Source: Candidatus Hepatincola sp. Av (GTDB lineage Bacteria > Pseudomonadota > Alphaproteobacteria > WRAU01 > Hepatincolaceae). Taken from it: DNA of 64,000 nt. Position numbers and translations under genes: made by a program. Positions 55,889 through 63,149 of the stretch are shown piece after piece (positions within the stretch are counted from its first letter, which is position 1; every line of letters begins with the position of its first letter). Under the pieces are notes generated by a model that was not told where the DNA came from, searched no databases, and was given only the letters and a program-made list of their open reading frames with translations. The stretch lies in the NCBI GenBank assembly GCA_023518375.1, contig CP068450.1:620001-684000 (forward strand), read 5' to 3'.

Positions 55889-56921
55889 TTTTTTCCTCTA
55901 TCATTACTTTAGATTTTACTAAGTTAATATAATGGGAAAATAGTTCTTTATAAACTATTTGTAGGTCGGCTGGTTCAGGCTCCTCTACTTGTAAGTATTG
56001 GCCATTAGGGTGGATAAAACCTAACTTATAAGCATGCAAAGCCTGATGCGATAAACCATTAATTAAATTTAAAATTAATGGTGGTAAGTTTACAACCTTA
56101 TGTTTTTTTCCATACAAAGGATCTCCAACTACAGCATGCCCTAGTGCTGCCATATGGACTCTAATTTGATGAGTCCTCCCTGTTTTTAGGCTAACATCTA
56201 TTAAAGAAAAATAATTACCATAAGATTCAATAACCTTATACATAGTAGTTGCAATTTTACCTTTAGAACTATGAGTTACCATTTTCTGCCTATTACTTTC
56301 ATTACGGGTAATATGTGTTGTTATTTCCCCAAAGGCTTTTGGCACTCCCCAAACTAATGCCCGATATTTTCTTACAATACTATGTTCTTGGAATTGTTTA
56401 GCTAAAAAATTATGAGTGGCATCGTCCTTAGCTACTACTAAAATTCCGCTAGTATCTTTATCTAAGCGGTGGACTATTCCTGCTCTAAACTCTCCATTAA
56501 CGCCTGATAAACCTTTTCCATATTTATAAATTAAACCATTAACTAGCGTATTAGTTACATTACCTGCTCCAGGGTGTACTACTAAGCCCCAAGGTTTATT
56601 AATTAATAAAAGTTTATCATCTTCATATAGAATTTGAATAGGCATAGGAGTTGCTACTAAATCTAACTCTGCTGTAATGTTAGTTTCATGTAAAATAATT
56701 ACATCATCAGCCTTAACTTTATAATCAGACTTAGGTAAAACTGTTTCAGCACCATGCAAAACTTCAATATAATTACTTTCTATAAGTTTTTGAACCTTAG
56801 CACGGCTTAATGCTGGCACATTCTTTGCAATAAAAACATCTAATCTGTTGCCATTATCCGTAGAGCTAACTTTAAGTTTTATTATAGGTTCTAAGGTAGG
56901 TTGTACTTTAACACTGGCCAT
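55881..56921 (-). CDS. rluD: RluA/RluD-family rRNA pseudouridine synthase
   Basis: Makes pseudouridines in 23S rRNA. An N-terminal S4 domain (NRLDVFIAKNVPALSRAKVQ) precedes the catalytic domain with Asp154 in AGIVHRLDKDTSGILVV; the later motifs KTGRTHQIRVHMAALGH and VVGDPLYG are intact. It has 346 residues. The length, S4 domain and position opposite a small membrane protein gene favour RluD over RluC. No rpoH follows it here. Confidence 0.92.
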   Translation of the reverse strand: MASVKVQPTLEPIIKLKVSSTDNGNRLDVFIAKNVPALSRAKVQKLIESNYIEVLHGAETVLPKSDYKVKADDVIILHETNITAELDLVATPMPIQILYEDDKLLLINKPWGLVVHPGAGNVTNTLVNGLIYKYGKGLSGVNGEFRAGIVHRLDKDTSGILVVAKDDATHNFLAKQFQEHSIVRKYRALVWGVPKAFGEITTHITRNESNRQKMVTHSSKGKIATTMYKVIESYGNYFSLIDVSLKTGRTHQIRVHMAALGHAVVGDPLYGKKHKVVNLPPLILNLINGLSHQALHAYKLGFIHPNGQYLQVEEPEPADLQIVYKELFSHYINLVKSKVMIEEKNG

Positions 56922-57026
56922 AATATTTTTTATAGTATATTTAATTCTAAATTTATTATATATATTATATATATCTTAATATTAATTAATACTATAACAG
57001 ATAGTAAAAAAGTAACAGAGGAAATA

Positions 57027-57353
57027 ATGCAAGAAAATTCTAACAATCTTGCTAATATTGCAAGTAAAGTAAAAAAAATGGTAATTTTTTTAGGAATTTT
57101 ATTATTCCTAGGCGTTACTTTCCTAATTATTGCTTTAGTATTAAAATCTAATAAGTCAACTACCAGTACTCTTCATAACAGCTATAGGCAAAAAGGAGTA
57201 GGCTCTACTGAACAAAATATTAGTTTATTTCCTAAAAATTGCTCTCCTATTAGTATTATCTATAAAGAAAATTACATTGCTTTAACTTCTAAAAAGTGTG
57301 CTGTAACAAAAATTATTAACCCCAATGGTAAAGTAAGTAGTTACCATTATTAA
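57027..57353 (+). CDS. Small single-pass membrane protein (DUF6476-like)
   Basis: A 108-residue protein with one membrane span at about 17-40 (VKKMVIFLGILLFLGVTFLI) and a short exported or periplasmic part containing two cysteines (FPKNCSPIS and SKKCAVTK). The start at 57027 is chosen because AGAGGA precedes it; the frame is open further upstream, but that part overlaps the promoter region of rluD. Small membrane proteins opposite rluD are common in alphaproteobacteria (DUF6476), and this is probably one. Function is unknown. Confidence 0.6.
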   Translation: MQENSNNLANIASKVKKMVIFLGILLFLGVTFLIIALVLKSNKSTTSTLHNSYRQKGVGSTEQNISLFPKNCSPISIIYKENYIALTSKKCAVTKIINPNGKVSSYHY

Positions 57354-57476
57354 TTAAACTTGCACCTTCTAGCACGCAGAATTAAATAATTAACTAATAC
57401 TCATAAATTAGTTACTATTGTTAAAATACTTATGCTAGACAGACTTAAGTAAGTAACTAATATTTAGGATTGTCTT

Positions 57477-57495
57477 TTATAAGGATTCCTTATAA
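57477..57495. repeat. 19-nt palindrome
   Basis: TTATAAGGA (57477-57485) and TCCTTATAA (57487-57495) around a central T, a perfect dyad between the DUF6476-like and TM2 genes. A related shorter dyad, TCCTT-ATAA-AAGGA, overlaps the end of the TM2 gene near 57553-57566. It could be a terminator for the TM2 gene on the minus strand or a protein-binding site; no T-run supports the first. Confidence 0.4.
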
Positions 57496-57541
57496 ATTGC
57501 ATTTTCCCATATTTGTTCGTCAGGAAATACTTAAGATTAGC

Positions 57542-57766
57542 TTAATAGGGGTTCCTTATAAAAGGAGCATTATACTTTTTATTAAAATTTTCGTCTGAGG
57601 TAAAAATTAATATAAAAAAATCTATAAAAGCTAAAATAAAAGGAATAAAAGTCCAACAAAATATTAAGTATAATAATCCTAGTAAATTAGAACCTAAATA
57701 AAACTTATGGATTCCTATGCCCCCAAGAAACAAACATAAAATTATAGCTGTGCCTTTGTTTTTCAC
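57542..57766 (-). CDS. TM2 domain-containing protein
   Basis: A 74-residue membrane protein with two spans and the TM2 signature: GGIGIHKFYLG in the first hairpin and LAFIDFFILIFTSDENFNKKY at the end, with the DF(F)xIF turn. Bacterial TM2 proteins of this size are widespread and of unknown function. It is monocistronic by position, with an AGAGGTAAGTAA-like purine-rich ribosome-binding site upstream. Confidence 0.85.
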   Translation of the reverse strand: MKNKGTAIILCLFLGGIGIHKFYLGSNLLGLLYLIFCWTFIPFILAFIDFFILIFTSDENFNKKYNAPFIRNPY

Positions 57767-57913
57767 TATTACTTACCTCTTTTAATATTATAAAATTTGT
57801 AACTTAAAAATAATGTAGCTAAAAAACAACATACTTAAAAAGTATTTATATTTGTATATTATAAAAAAACCTAATTAAAAAACCTAATTAATTTCTAGCA
57901 ATTTCTAAGAATT

Positions 57914-59521
57914 TTAAAAATCTATACTTTTAATTAGCATTTCACCTAATTTTTTATCTTTTAGCTTGTCTCTTAGTTTAGCATATTTTTCATCATTCCA
58001 AAAGGCTAAACAACCATTACAACCTTTAGAACAACAATTATGGTTAATTTGCTTATTAACTACAGGATCTCTTAGTATATTATTAGCTATTTTATTTTTT
58101 ATATTTGCTAAAACCTTTTGGTTAGCTTCTTTAGTTTCTACTTTGAAAGCAACTTTATTTTGTTGGAGGAATAAATCATAACGAGAGTCAACATGCTGTT
58201 TTCTTACAATAGTTAAAGGAGGTAACAACTCTTGTAACCGTTTAGCATCTTCATTATGAAAAGCAGTAAGAGGAATTTTAATTTTCTGCCCTGCTCTTCC
58301 GGGTGATACTTTTTGTAAAATTCTATTATAACCGTAGTCTATAAATTCGTATAACCTTAAACGAATAGGCTCCAGTAAATAAGGGCTAATAAATTCTAAA
58401 ATATCACCTTGATTTAATAAGTTTTTAATTTCTAAAATTAAAAATTCATTTTCATAGCTATCTATAATACCAGCAAACTGGTAAGAGCTTAAGGTTTTAG
58501 CAATATCATAATTTTGCGATAAATTAGTTAAACGTCCATCGTGGAAAGCTGTAGTATAACCCCTAGATGAAATAGCGTTTAGGTCTTCCATGTAATCTTT
58601 AGCACTCCAAGTTGCTGAATTTTTATACCAGTTATCTATAGCTAAACGGTAAGCACGAGTAACCAATGCCACATAATATTCACTTTTATTACGTCCTTCA
58701 ATTTTTAAGGTATCAATTCCTATTTTTAAATAGTCAGGTAATACAGGCATTAGGCATAAGTCTTTAGAATTAAGAATATATGAACCCATTTCGTCTTCCT
58801 CTAAGGCAAACATTTCCCCTTCTCTATATTCTTCTTCTAAATAAAATTCAAATAAATCTTTATTATCTTCATTAATATTCAATTCAAAGATTTTATCAGT
58901 TTTTAATTTTGCTTTAACCTTATATTGCCAACGGCAACTATGAGAACAACTACCTTGGTTAGCCCCTCTTTCTGCCATAAAATTAGAAAGTAAACAACGT
59001 CCTGAATAGGTCATACACATAGACCCATGAATAAAGGCTTCCAACTTAATATTAGAACATTTTTCCCTAATTTCAGCTAACTCTTGGAAGGATACCTCCC
59101 TAGCTAAAACACATAAGCTAGCCCCTTGCTTTTGCCAATAATCAACAGATAGCCAAGAACAAACATTAGCCTGCGTTGATACATGTAAGTTAATATTAGG
59201 AATGTGAGTTTTGCAGTACATGAATACCGCTGGATCTGCTATTAAGACTCCATCTGGTTGAATATCTTTAATGGTTTTAATAAAATGAGGTAATTTTTCA
59301 ATATCTTTATTATGAGAAAATAAATTCAAAGTTAAATAAAATTTTTTCTTATTCAACTTACAAATACGTGCAACCTCAAATAGATCGGCCAAAGAAAATT
59401 CCGACTTAGATCTCAAAGACATATCTGGTGTACCCACATATACCGCATCAGCTCCGTATAACAAAGCTGTTTTTACTTTGCGTAAATTGCCACCAGGAGA
59501 TAATAACTCTACTTTATTCAT
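57914..59521 (-). CDS. trhP: U32-family protein, probable tRNA hydroxylation protein TrhP (YegQ-like)
   Basis: Peptidase U32 family; YegQ/TrhP proteins are needed for 5-hydroxyuridine at tRNA wobble position 34. Diagnostic motifs are LLSPGGNLRKVKTALLYGAD, the U32 signature FIHGSMCMTYSGRCLLSNF followed by GSCSHSCRW, SYILNSKDLCLMP and LKIEGRNKSEYY, in the YegQ order. It has 535 residues against about 450 in E. coli; the extension ends in a cysteine cluster (CCSKGCNGC, about 500-508). A four-Cys Fe-S site in the core is likely. It starts 1 nt after the dCMP deaminase gene. UbiU/UbiV or RlhA are alternatives, but the motif order fits TrhP better. Confidence 0.8.
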   Translation of the reverse strand: MNKVELLSPGGNLRKVKTALLYGADAVYVGTPDMSLRSKSEFSLADLFEVARICKLNKKKFYLTLNLFSHNKDIEKLPHFIKTIKDIQPDGVLIADPAVFMYCKTHIPNINLHVSTQANVCSWLSVDYWQKQGASLCVLAREVSFQELAEIREKCSNIKLEAFIHGSMCMTYSGRCLLSNFMAERGANQGSCSHSCRWQYKVKAKLKTDKIFELNINEDNKDLFEFYLEEEYREGEMFALEEDEMGSYILNSKDLCLMPVLPDYLKIGIDTLKIEGRNKSEYYVALVTRAYRLAIDNWYKNSATWSAKDYMEDLNAISSRGYTTAFHDGRLTNLSQNYDIAKTLSSYQFAGIIDSYENEFLILEIKNLLNQGDILEFISPYLLEPIRLRLYEFIDYGYNRILQKVSPGRAGQKIKIPLTAFHNEDAKRLQELLPPLTIVRKQHVDSRYDLFLQQNKVAFKVETKEANQKVLANIKNKIANNILRDPVVNKQINHNCCSKGCNGCLAFWNDEKYAKLRDKLKDKKLGEMLIKSIDF

Positions 59522-59522
59522 A

Positions 59523-59990
59523 TTAATATTTAGGGCTATGGGAATTCATAATTACAAGCTCTACTCTAGCTTTCTTAAAGATAGTAACAGCATCGGTACT
59601 AGCTTGGTAATTATTTTTAGCTACAACTTTAGTAATTCCAGCTGCGGCTATCATCATAGCACAAGAATAACAAGGGCACATAGTACAGTATAACACTGCT
59701 CCGGCAATAGGCACTCCATAACGAGCCGCATAAATTATAGCATTTTGTTCGGCATGCAATGTTCTTACACAATGTTGCCTTAGTTTATCGTCTTCATATT
59801 TAACTTCTCGTAATAAATGCCCAACTTCATCGCATTCAGGTAACCCGCTAGGAGCTCCCACATAGCCAGTAGATAGAATTCTGTTATCTTTAACAATTAC
59901 ACAACCAGATTTACCTCTATCGCAAGTAGCTCTTGTAGCTACTACATCTACAATACTTAAAAAATATTCGTCCCAATTTGGTTTTTTCAT
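59523..59990 (-). CDS. Deoxycytidylate (dCMP) deaminase
   Basis: Zinc enzyme converting dCMP to dUMP for thymidylate synthesis. The zinc ligands are His79 with catalytic Glu81 (LHAEQNAI) and Cys107 and Cys110 in the PCYSCAMMI motif; the N-terminal YFLSIVDVVATRATCDRG is typical of the ComEB/dCMP group. It has 155 residues. It lies between a secreted-protein gene (12 nt upstream) and trhP (1 nt downstream), forming a three-gene minus-strand operon. Confidence 0.92.
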   Translation of the reverse strand: MKKPNWDEYFLSIVDVVATRATCDRGKSGCVIVKDNRILSTGYVGAPSGLPECDEVGHLLREVKYEDDKLRQHCVRTLHAEQNAIIYAARYGVPIAGAVLYCTMCPCYSCAMMIAAAGITKVVAKNNYQASTDAVTIFKKARVELVIMNSHSPKY

Positions 59991-60002
59991 TTTTTCTATT
60001 CT

Positions 60003-60728
60003 TTACTTACTTTTAGTTACACTCTTACTTTTTACTAAATTCTCATTTTTAATTTGCAAATACATACCTGAAAGTAGCTCTTTATTTAAAACATCTTTTT
60101 CCGGCACAACTAAATTAAAGCTAATCATTTTACCTAAAATTGTCTCTTTTGGTTTTTTACCTAATTTTACAACTACTTTTAAGTTTTTAGTCCATATAAT
60201 TTTATCAGTTTTTTTATCGTGTAACACAATAAAGTATGGAACCTGCAATGTTTTTATAGGAATATTTGAATCATCTTTTAGTTTTTCAACACTAAAAATT
60301 AGCCTAACACTACTAGTTAAATACATATTTCCAGTAAATTGTTCTACTAAAGTATTTGCATACTTTACATCTGTGGATTTAGTAAACAGCAACCTGTCTC
60401 TTTCCCAGTTGCATGTACCTTGAAAACCAACAATTTTAATAGCATAAACTTTTTCTTTAGCTTTATTCATAATATATAAAGTATCTAGCCCATCAATTAT
60501 TAATGGTTTTAAACAAGCTAAATTATCTTTTTCTCTGGAGATTTTATAAGAATTAGCAGCATCATGCTTTTTTTTATTATTTGCTTTAATTTCTTCAAGG
60601 TTAGGATTTCTTGAATTTGTAGTAGTAGCGGTATTGTTTACAGGTTCGGCCGAAAAAGTTACCTTAGGTAACATAGCTCCACTAAAAATTAAAATAATTA
60701 TAACAAACAAAAAAAAATGCTTTAACAT
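60003..60728 (-). CDS. Exported protein of unknown family
   Basis: A 241-residue protein with a signal peptide (residues 1-26, ending KVTFS) and a low-complexity Asn/Lys linker to about 55. The remainder is beta-rich, beginning LACLKPLIIDGLDTLYIMNK and containing GFQGTCNWERDRLLF; the two cysteines could form a disulfide. I do not recognise the family. It is first in the operon with dCMP deaminase and trhP and divergent from rnhA. Periplasmic location is inferred from the signal; no function is proposed. Confidence 0.7.
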   Translation of the reverse strand: MLKHFFLFVIIILIFSGAMLPKVTFSAEPVNNTATTTNSRNPNLEEIKANNKKKHDAANSYKISREKDNLACLKPLIIDGLDTLYIMNKAKEKVYAIKIVGFQGTCNWERDRLLFTKSTDVKYANTLVEQFTGNMYLTSSVRLIFSVEKLKDDSNIPIKTLQVPYFIVLHDKKTDKIIWTKNLKVVVKLGKKPKETILGKMISFNLVVPEKDVLNKELLSGMYLQIKNENLVKSKSVTKSK

Positions 60729-60791
60729 CTGACAAATAATTAGTTAACATATTATTATTCCTAATAATAAACTATTTTTAAATAAAACAAA

Positions 60792-61277
60792 ATGAAAATA
60801 CCACATACAAAAGTTGTACAAATTTGGACAGATGGCGGTTGTATTAATAATCCTGGAGCTGGTGGTTTAGGTATAATTATGAAATACCAAGATTCTTATA
60901 AAGAAATTTATGGTTATGTTCCTCTTACCACCAATAACCAAATGGAATTACTAGCCGTTATTATTGCACTTAATAGCCTTACAAGATCTTGTGAGGTTGA
61001 ACTTTATACCGATAGCCAATACGTAAAAAAGGGCATTACCGAGTGGATCCACGCTTGGCAAAAAAAGAATTGGAAAACAGCCAACAAAAAACCTGTAAAA
61101 AACCAATTATTATGGCAAGAATTACATCAAGCTACTCAAAAGCATAATGTTTCCTTTCATTGGTTAAAGGGGCATGCAGGGCATACAGAAAATGAAAGAG
61201 CAGATACCTTATGTGCTAAGGCTATTAAAGAAAAAGCTCCTTTGCTATCTGAGTATTTACATTTATTAAAAGATTAA
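60792..61277 (+). CDS. rnhA: Ribonuclease HI
   Basis: Degrades RNA in RNA-DNA hybrids. The four catalytic acids are visible: Asp14 (IWTDGGCINNPG), Glu52 (NNQMELLAV), Asp74 (LYTDSQYV) and Asp138 (NERADTL), with the flexible-loop His in KGHAGHTENERAD. It has 161 residues. It starts directly after an A-rich leader; followed by yqgE. Confidence 0.97.
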   Translation: MKIPHTKVVQIWTDGGCINNPGAGGLGIIMKYQDSYKEIYGYVPLTTNNQMELLAVIIALNSLTRSCEVELYTDSQYVKKGITEWIHAWQKKNWKTANKKPVKNQLLWQELHQATQKHNVSFHWLKGHAGHTENERADTLCAKAIKEKAPLLSEYLHLLKD

Positions 61278-61340
61278 CTATTATAAGTAGTAGCTAGAAA
61301 AAAATTATAAAGTTATAAATTATATTGTAAAAGGATTTTC

Positions 61341-61940
61341 ATGAGTCAAAAAACATCTTGTTTTAAAATAGGTGATTCACTAAAAGGTAAGTTACTTGTG
61401 GCACCACCCACTATGTTAGATAACCGTTTTTTTAATTCTTTAATTTTAATCACTTCACACGATAGTAACGGAGCTGTAGGTTTAGTAATTAATAAAAAGT
61501 CTGCTCATCAGTTTCACCATATTGTATCAAATATAGACAAAAACTTCAATTTAGAAGAAATTAACACTAGTGGAAAGCAAGTAAATATTGTATTAGGTGG
61601 CCCTATGCACTCCAATAGCATTTTTATTTTACATTCCAATGATTACCATGAAGATACTAGCCTACCTATTAATGAATACTTATCTATGACTAATAAGCCA
61701 GACTTAATCATTAAACTTGCCCAAAACCATGGTCCCTACCATTCTTTAATTTCTATTGGTTGTTCTACATGGTCGCCCCAACAATTAGAAAAAGAATTGC
61801 AATCTTACGGTTGGCTAATTACAGACTATAACGAAGATTTTATTCACCATGATGCAGATAATTTATATAACCTTGCCATGGATAGTTTAGGAATTAATAA
61901 TTCCAACTATGCTTTGTTTTTACATAATACCCAGAAGTAA
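61341..61940 (+). CDS. YqgE/AlgH family protein
   Basis: A 199-residue cytoplasmic protein of the UPF0301 family: it opens with GKLLVAPPTMLDNRFFNSL, has AVGLVINKKSA, VLGGPMHSNSIFILHS and SIGCSTWSPQQLEKEL. No enzymatic activity is established for this family, so no role is assigned. An AAAAGGA ribosome-binding site precedes the start, 63 nt after rnhA. Confidence 0.93.
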   Translation: MSQKTSCFKIGDSLKGKLLVAPPTMLDNRFFNSLILITSHDSNGAVGLVINKKSAHQFHHIVSNIDKNFNLEEINTSGKQVNIVLGGPMHSNSIFILHSNDYHEDTSLPINEYLSMTNKPDLIIKLAQNHGPYHSLISIGCSTWSPQQLEKELQSYGWLITDYNEDFIHHDADNLYNLAMDSLGINNSNYALFLHNTQK

Positions 61941-62066
61941 TTTTACTGCTAGAAACAACTTTTAAGTATCAACTATAAATTGAAACCTTACTTGCCTGAT
62001 ATAAAATAAATATATTTTACATCCATCTTAAGAAACTTTTGCTTGGTATAGCGGTTAATTTAGTTA

Positions 62067-62096
62067 TTTACAATATTCAAAGATATAAGCTATAAT
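62067..62096 (+). promoter_or_regulatory. Promoter candidate for the 62125 gene
   Basis: TTTACA (62067-62072) and a perfect TATAAT (62091-62096) are 18 nt apart, leaving a leader of about 20 nt before the start codon at 62125. The short leader agrees with that start. Confidence 0.5.
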
Positions 62097-62124
62097 TATT
62101 TTATAATTAAATTTATTATTTATT

Positions 62125-62637
62125 ATGTACAATAAAAATAATTTTAATAACAAAAATGCTAAAGGTACATCATTGTATAAAATTATATTCATTATTTTAA
62201 GTACAGTATTAACTAATATTCTATGGGCGGCCGATTTACAATACAAATGGTATGCTACTGCAGGTAATACTAATATTCAAGTTCAAAGTGAAGAAAATAA
62301 AGCATTTTCTATTGGTTGGGATTGTAAAGGGTTTTATGTTACTATGGTTTTTGATTCTAATTTTCCTTTACCTAAACAACCAAGTGAGGAAGCAGATATA
62401 ACCATTGGTAATAAATTCATTTATTTTAATAGAGTACTAGATAACACTACTGTTAGATTTACACCCCATTTCCAGCAAGATGAAACTTCTATTGCCGAAC
62501 AATTAACTAGTAGTGAATATATAACTTTAACTCCATCAGATTCTACACAAACCAATAATATAGAGCAATTAACCTTTAGTGCTAAAGGTTTTTCTACTTT
62601 ATTTAAACAATTAAAAACAATTTGTGCCAGTAATTAA
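62125..62637 (+). CDS. Exported protein of unknown family
   Basis: A 170-residue protein with an N-terminal Asn-rich lead-in (MYNKNNFNNKN) and then a signal sequence whose hydrophobic core is IIFIILSTVLTNILWA. The mature part is beta-rich (YKWYATAGNTNIQVQS and FYVTMVFDSNFPL) with cysteines near positions 93 and 167 that may form a disulfide. The pattern recalls small periplasmic beta-sandwich proteins, but I cannot name a family. It is monocistronic, with its own promoter and a hairpin after it. Confidence 0.7.
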   Translation: MYNKNNFNNKNAKGTSLYKIIFIILSTVLTNILWAADLQYKWYATAGNTNIQVQSEENKAFSIGWDCKGFYVTMVFDSNFPLPKQPSEEADITIGNKFIYFNRVLDNTTVRFTPHFQQDETSIAEQLTSSEYITLTPSDSTQTNNIEQLTFSAKGFSTLFKQLKTICASN

Positions 62638-62661
62638 TATAATAAAGGAATCCTAACTTAT

Positions 62662-62684
62662 AATAATATAAGCATTATATTATT
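62662..62684 (+). terminator. Hairpin after the 62125 gene
   Basis: AATAATATAA (62662-62671) and TTATATTATT (62675-62684) form a perfect 10-bp stem with a 3-nt loop, 24 nt after the stop, followed by ATTGCTTGTTTT. The stem is pure A/T, so it may be weak. Confidence 0.45.
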
Positions 62685-62798
62685 ATTGCTTGTTTTAACT
62701 TTAAGCCTCAATAGTCAACTTTCAATAGTAAAATTTTAGTTTGTAACTTAATAATTGCTTAGAATATAAACTTAAAGATTTATCTCCTATTTTACCTT

Positions 62799-63114
62799 TT
62801 GCCCTTACCAGTAGAATTAATAATAATATTACTATAATAATTTTTATCAAGTATGGTAACAACTAAAATCTCTAAGTTGCATTCTTTAGTATATCAGTTT
62901 TACATAAAAAACTTCTAAAACTACAATATAACAACTGAAAAAGCTATTTTACTTACTTTTAGTTCTTTGGTAGTAAAGCTATAAATTCCTTACCTATATA
63001 TAGGTAGTTCATAAAATATTGTATTTTTTAGATTATGCTTAATGTTTATTTTTTTTAGGAACTAAGCAAATAATTTTATCTACCTTAAGTAAATTATAAA
63101 ATACTTTGTTAATA
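62799..63114. repeat. Dispersed duplication, copy B
   Basis: Same-orientation partner of 55418-55720, about 315 bp. The non-coding part (to 62958) and the coding-derived part (62959 on) are both conserved. Copy B lacks the 28-bp dprA segment found in copy A and has longer, different sequence there (about 62868-62922). Confidence 0.9.
62959..63114 (-). pseudogene. Frameshifted fragment of the receiver-like gene
   Basis: On the minus strand it reads KVDKIICLVPKK and then breaks, where the intact gene at 55568 reads KVSKIICLVPRK. Two single-base insertions relative to the intact gene, one in the A-run after the Pro codon and one near the PIIP segment, put it out of frame; the last codons and the stop (62959-62961) are recognisable again. 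The N-terminal half is missing. It is a decayed partial copy, not a functional gene. Confidence 0.8.
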
Positions 63115-63149
63115 TATATGTTAATTAAATAGCCAAATATAAGTACTTT

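Larger units (their letters stand above)
62638..63149. other. Intergenic region before the M23 gene
   Basis: A 512-bp gap. It holds the hairpin at 62662-62684, featureless A/T-rich sequence to about 62798, then copy B of the dispersed duplication with its pseudogene fragment. The last 35 bp precede the M23 stop codon. Confidence 0.7.

Noticed and set aside
56901-57026. An upstream TTG start extending the small membrane protein opposite rluD
   Set aside because: It overlaps the rluD start and has no ribosome-binding site; AGAGGA supports the ATG at 57027.
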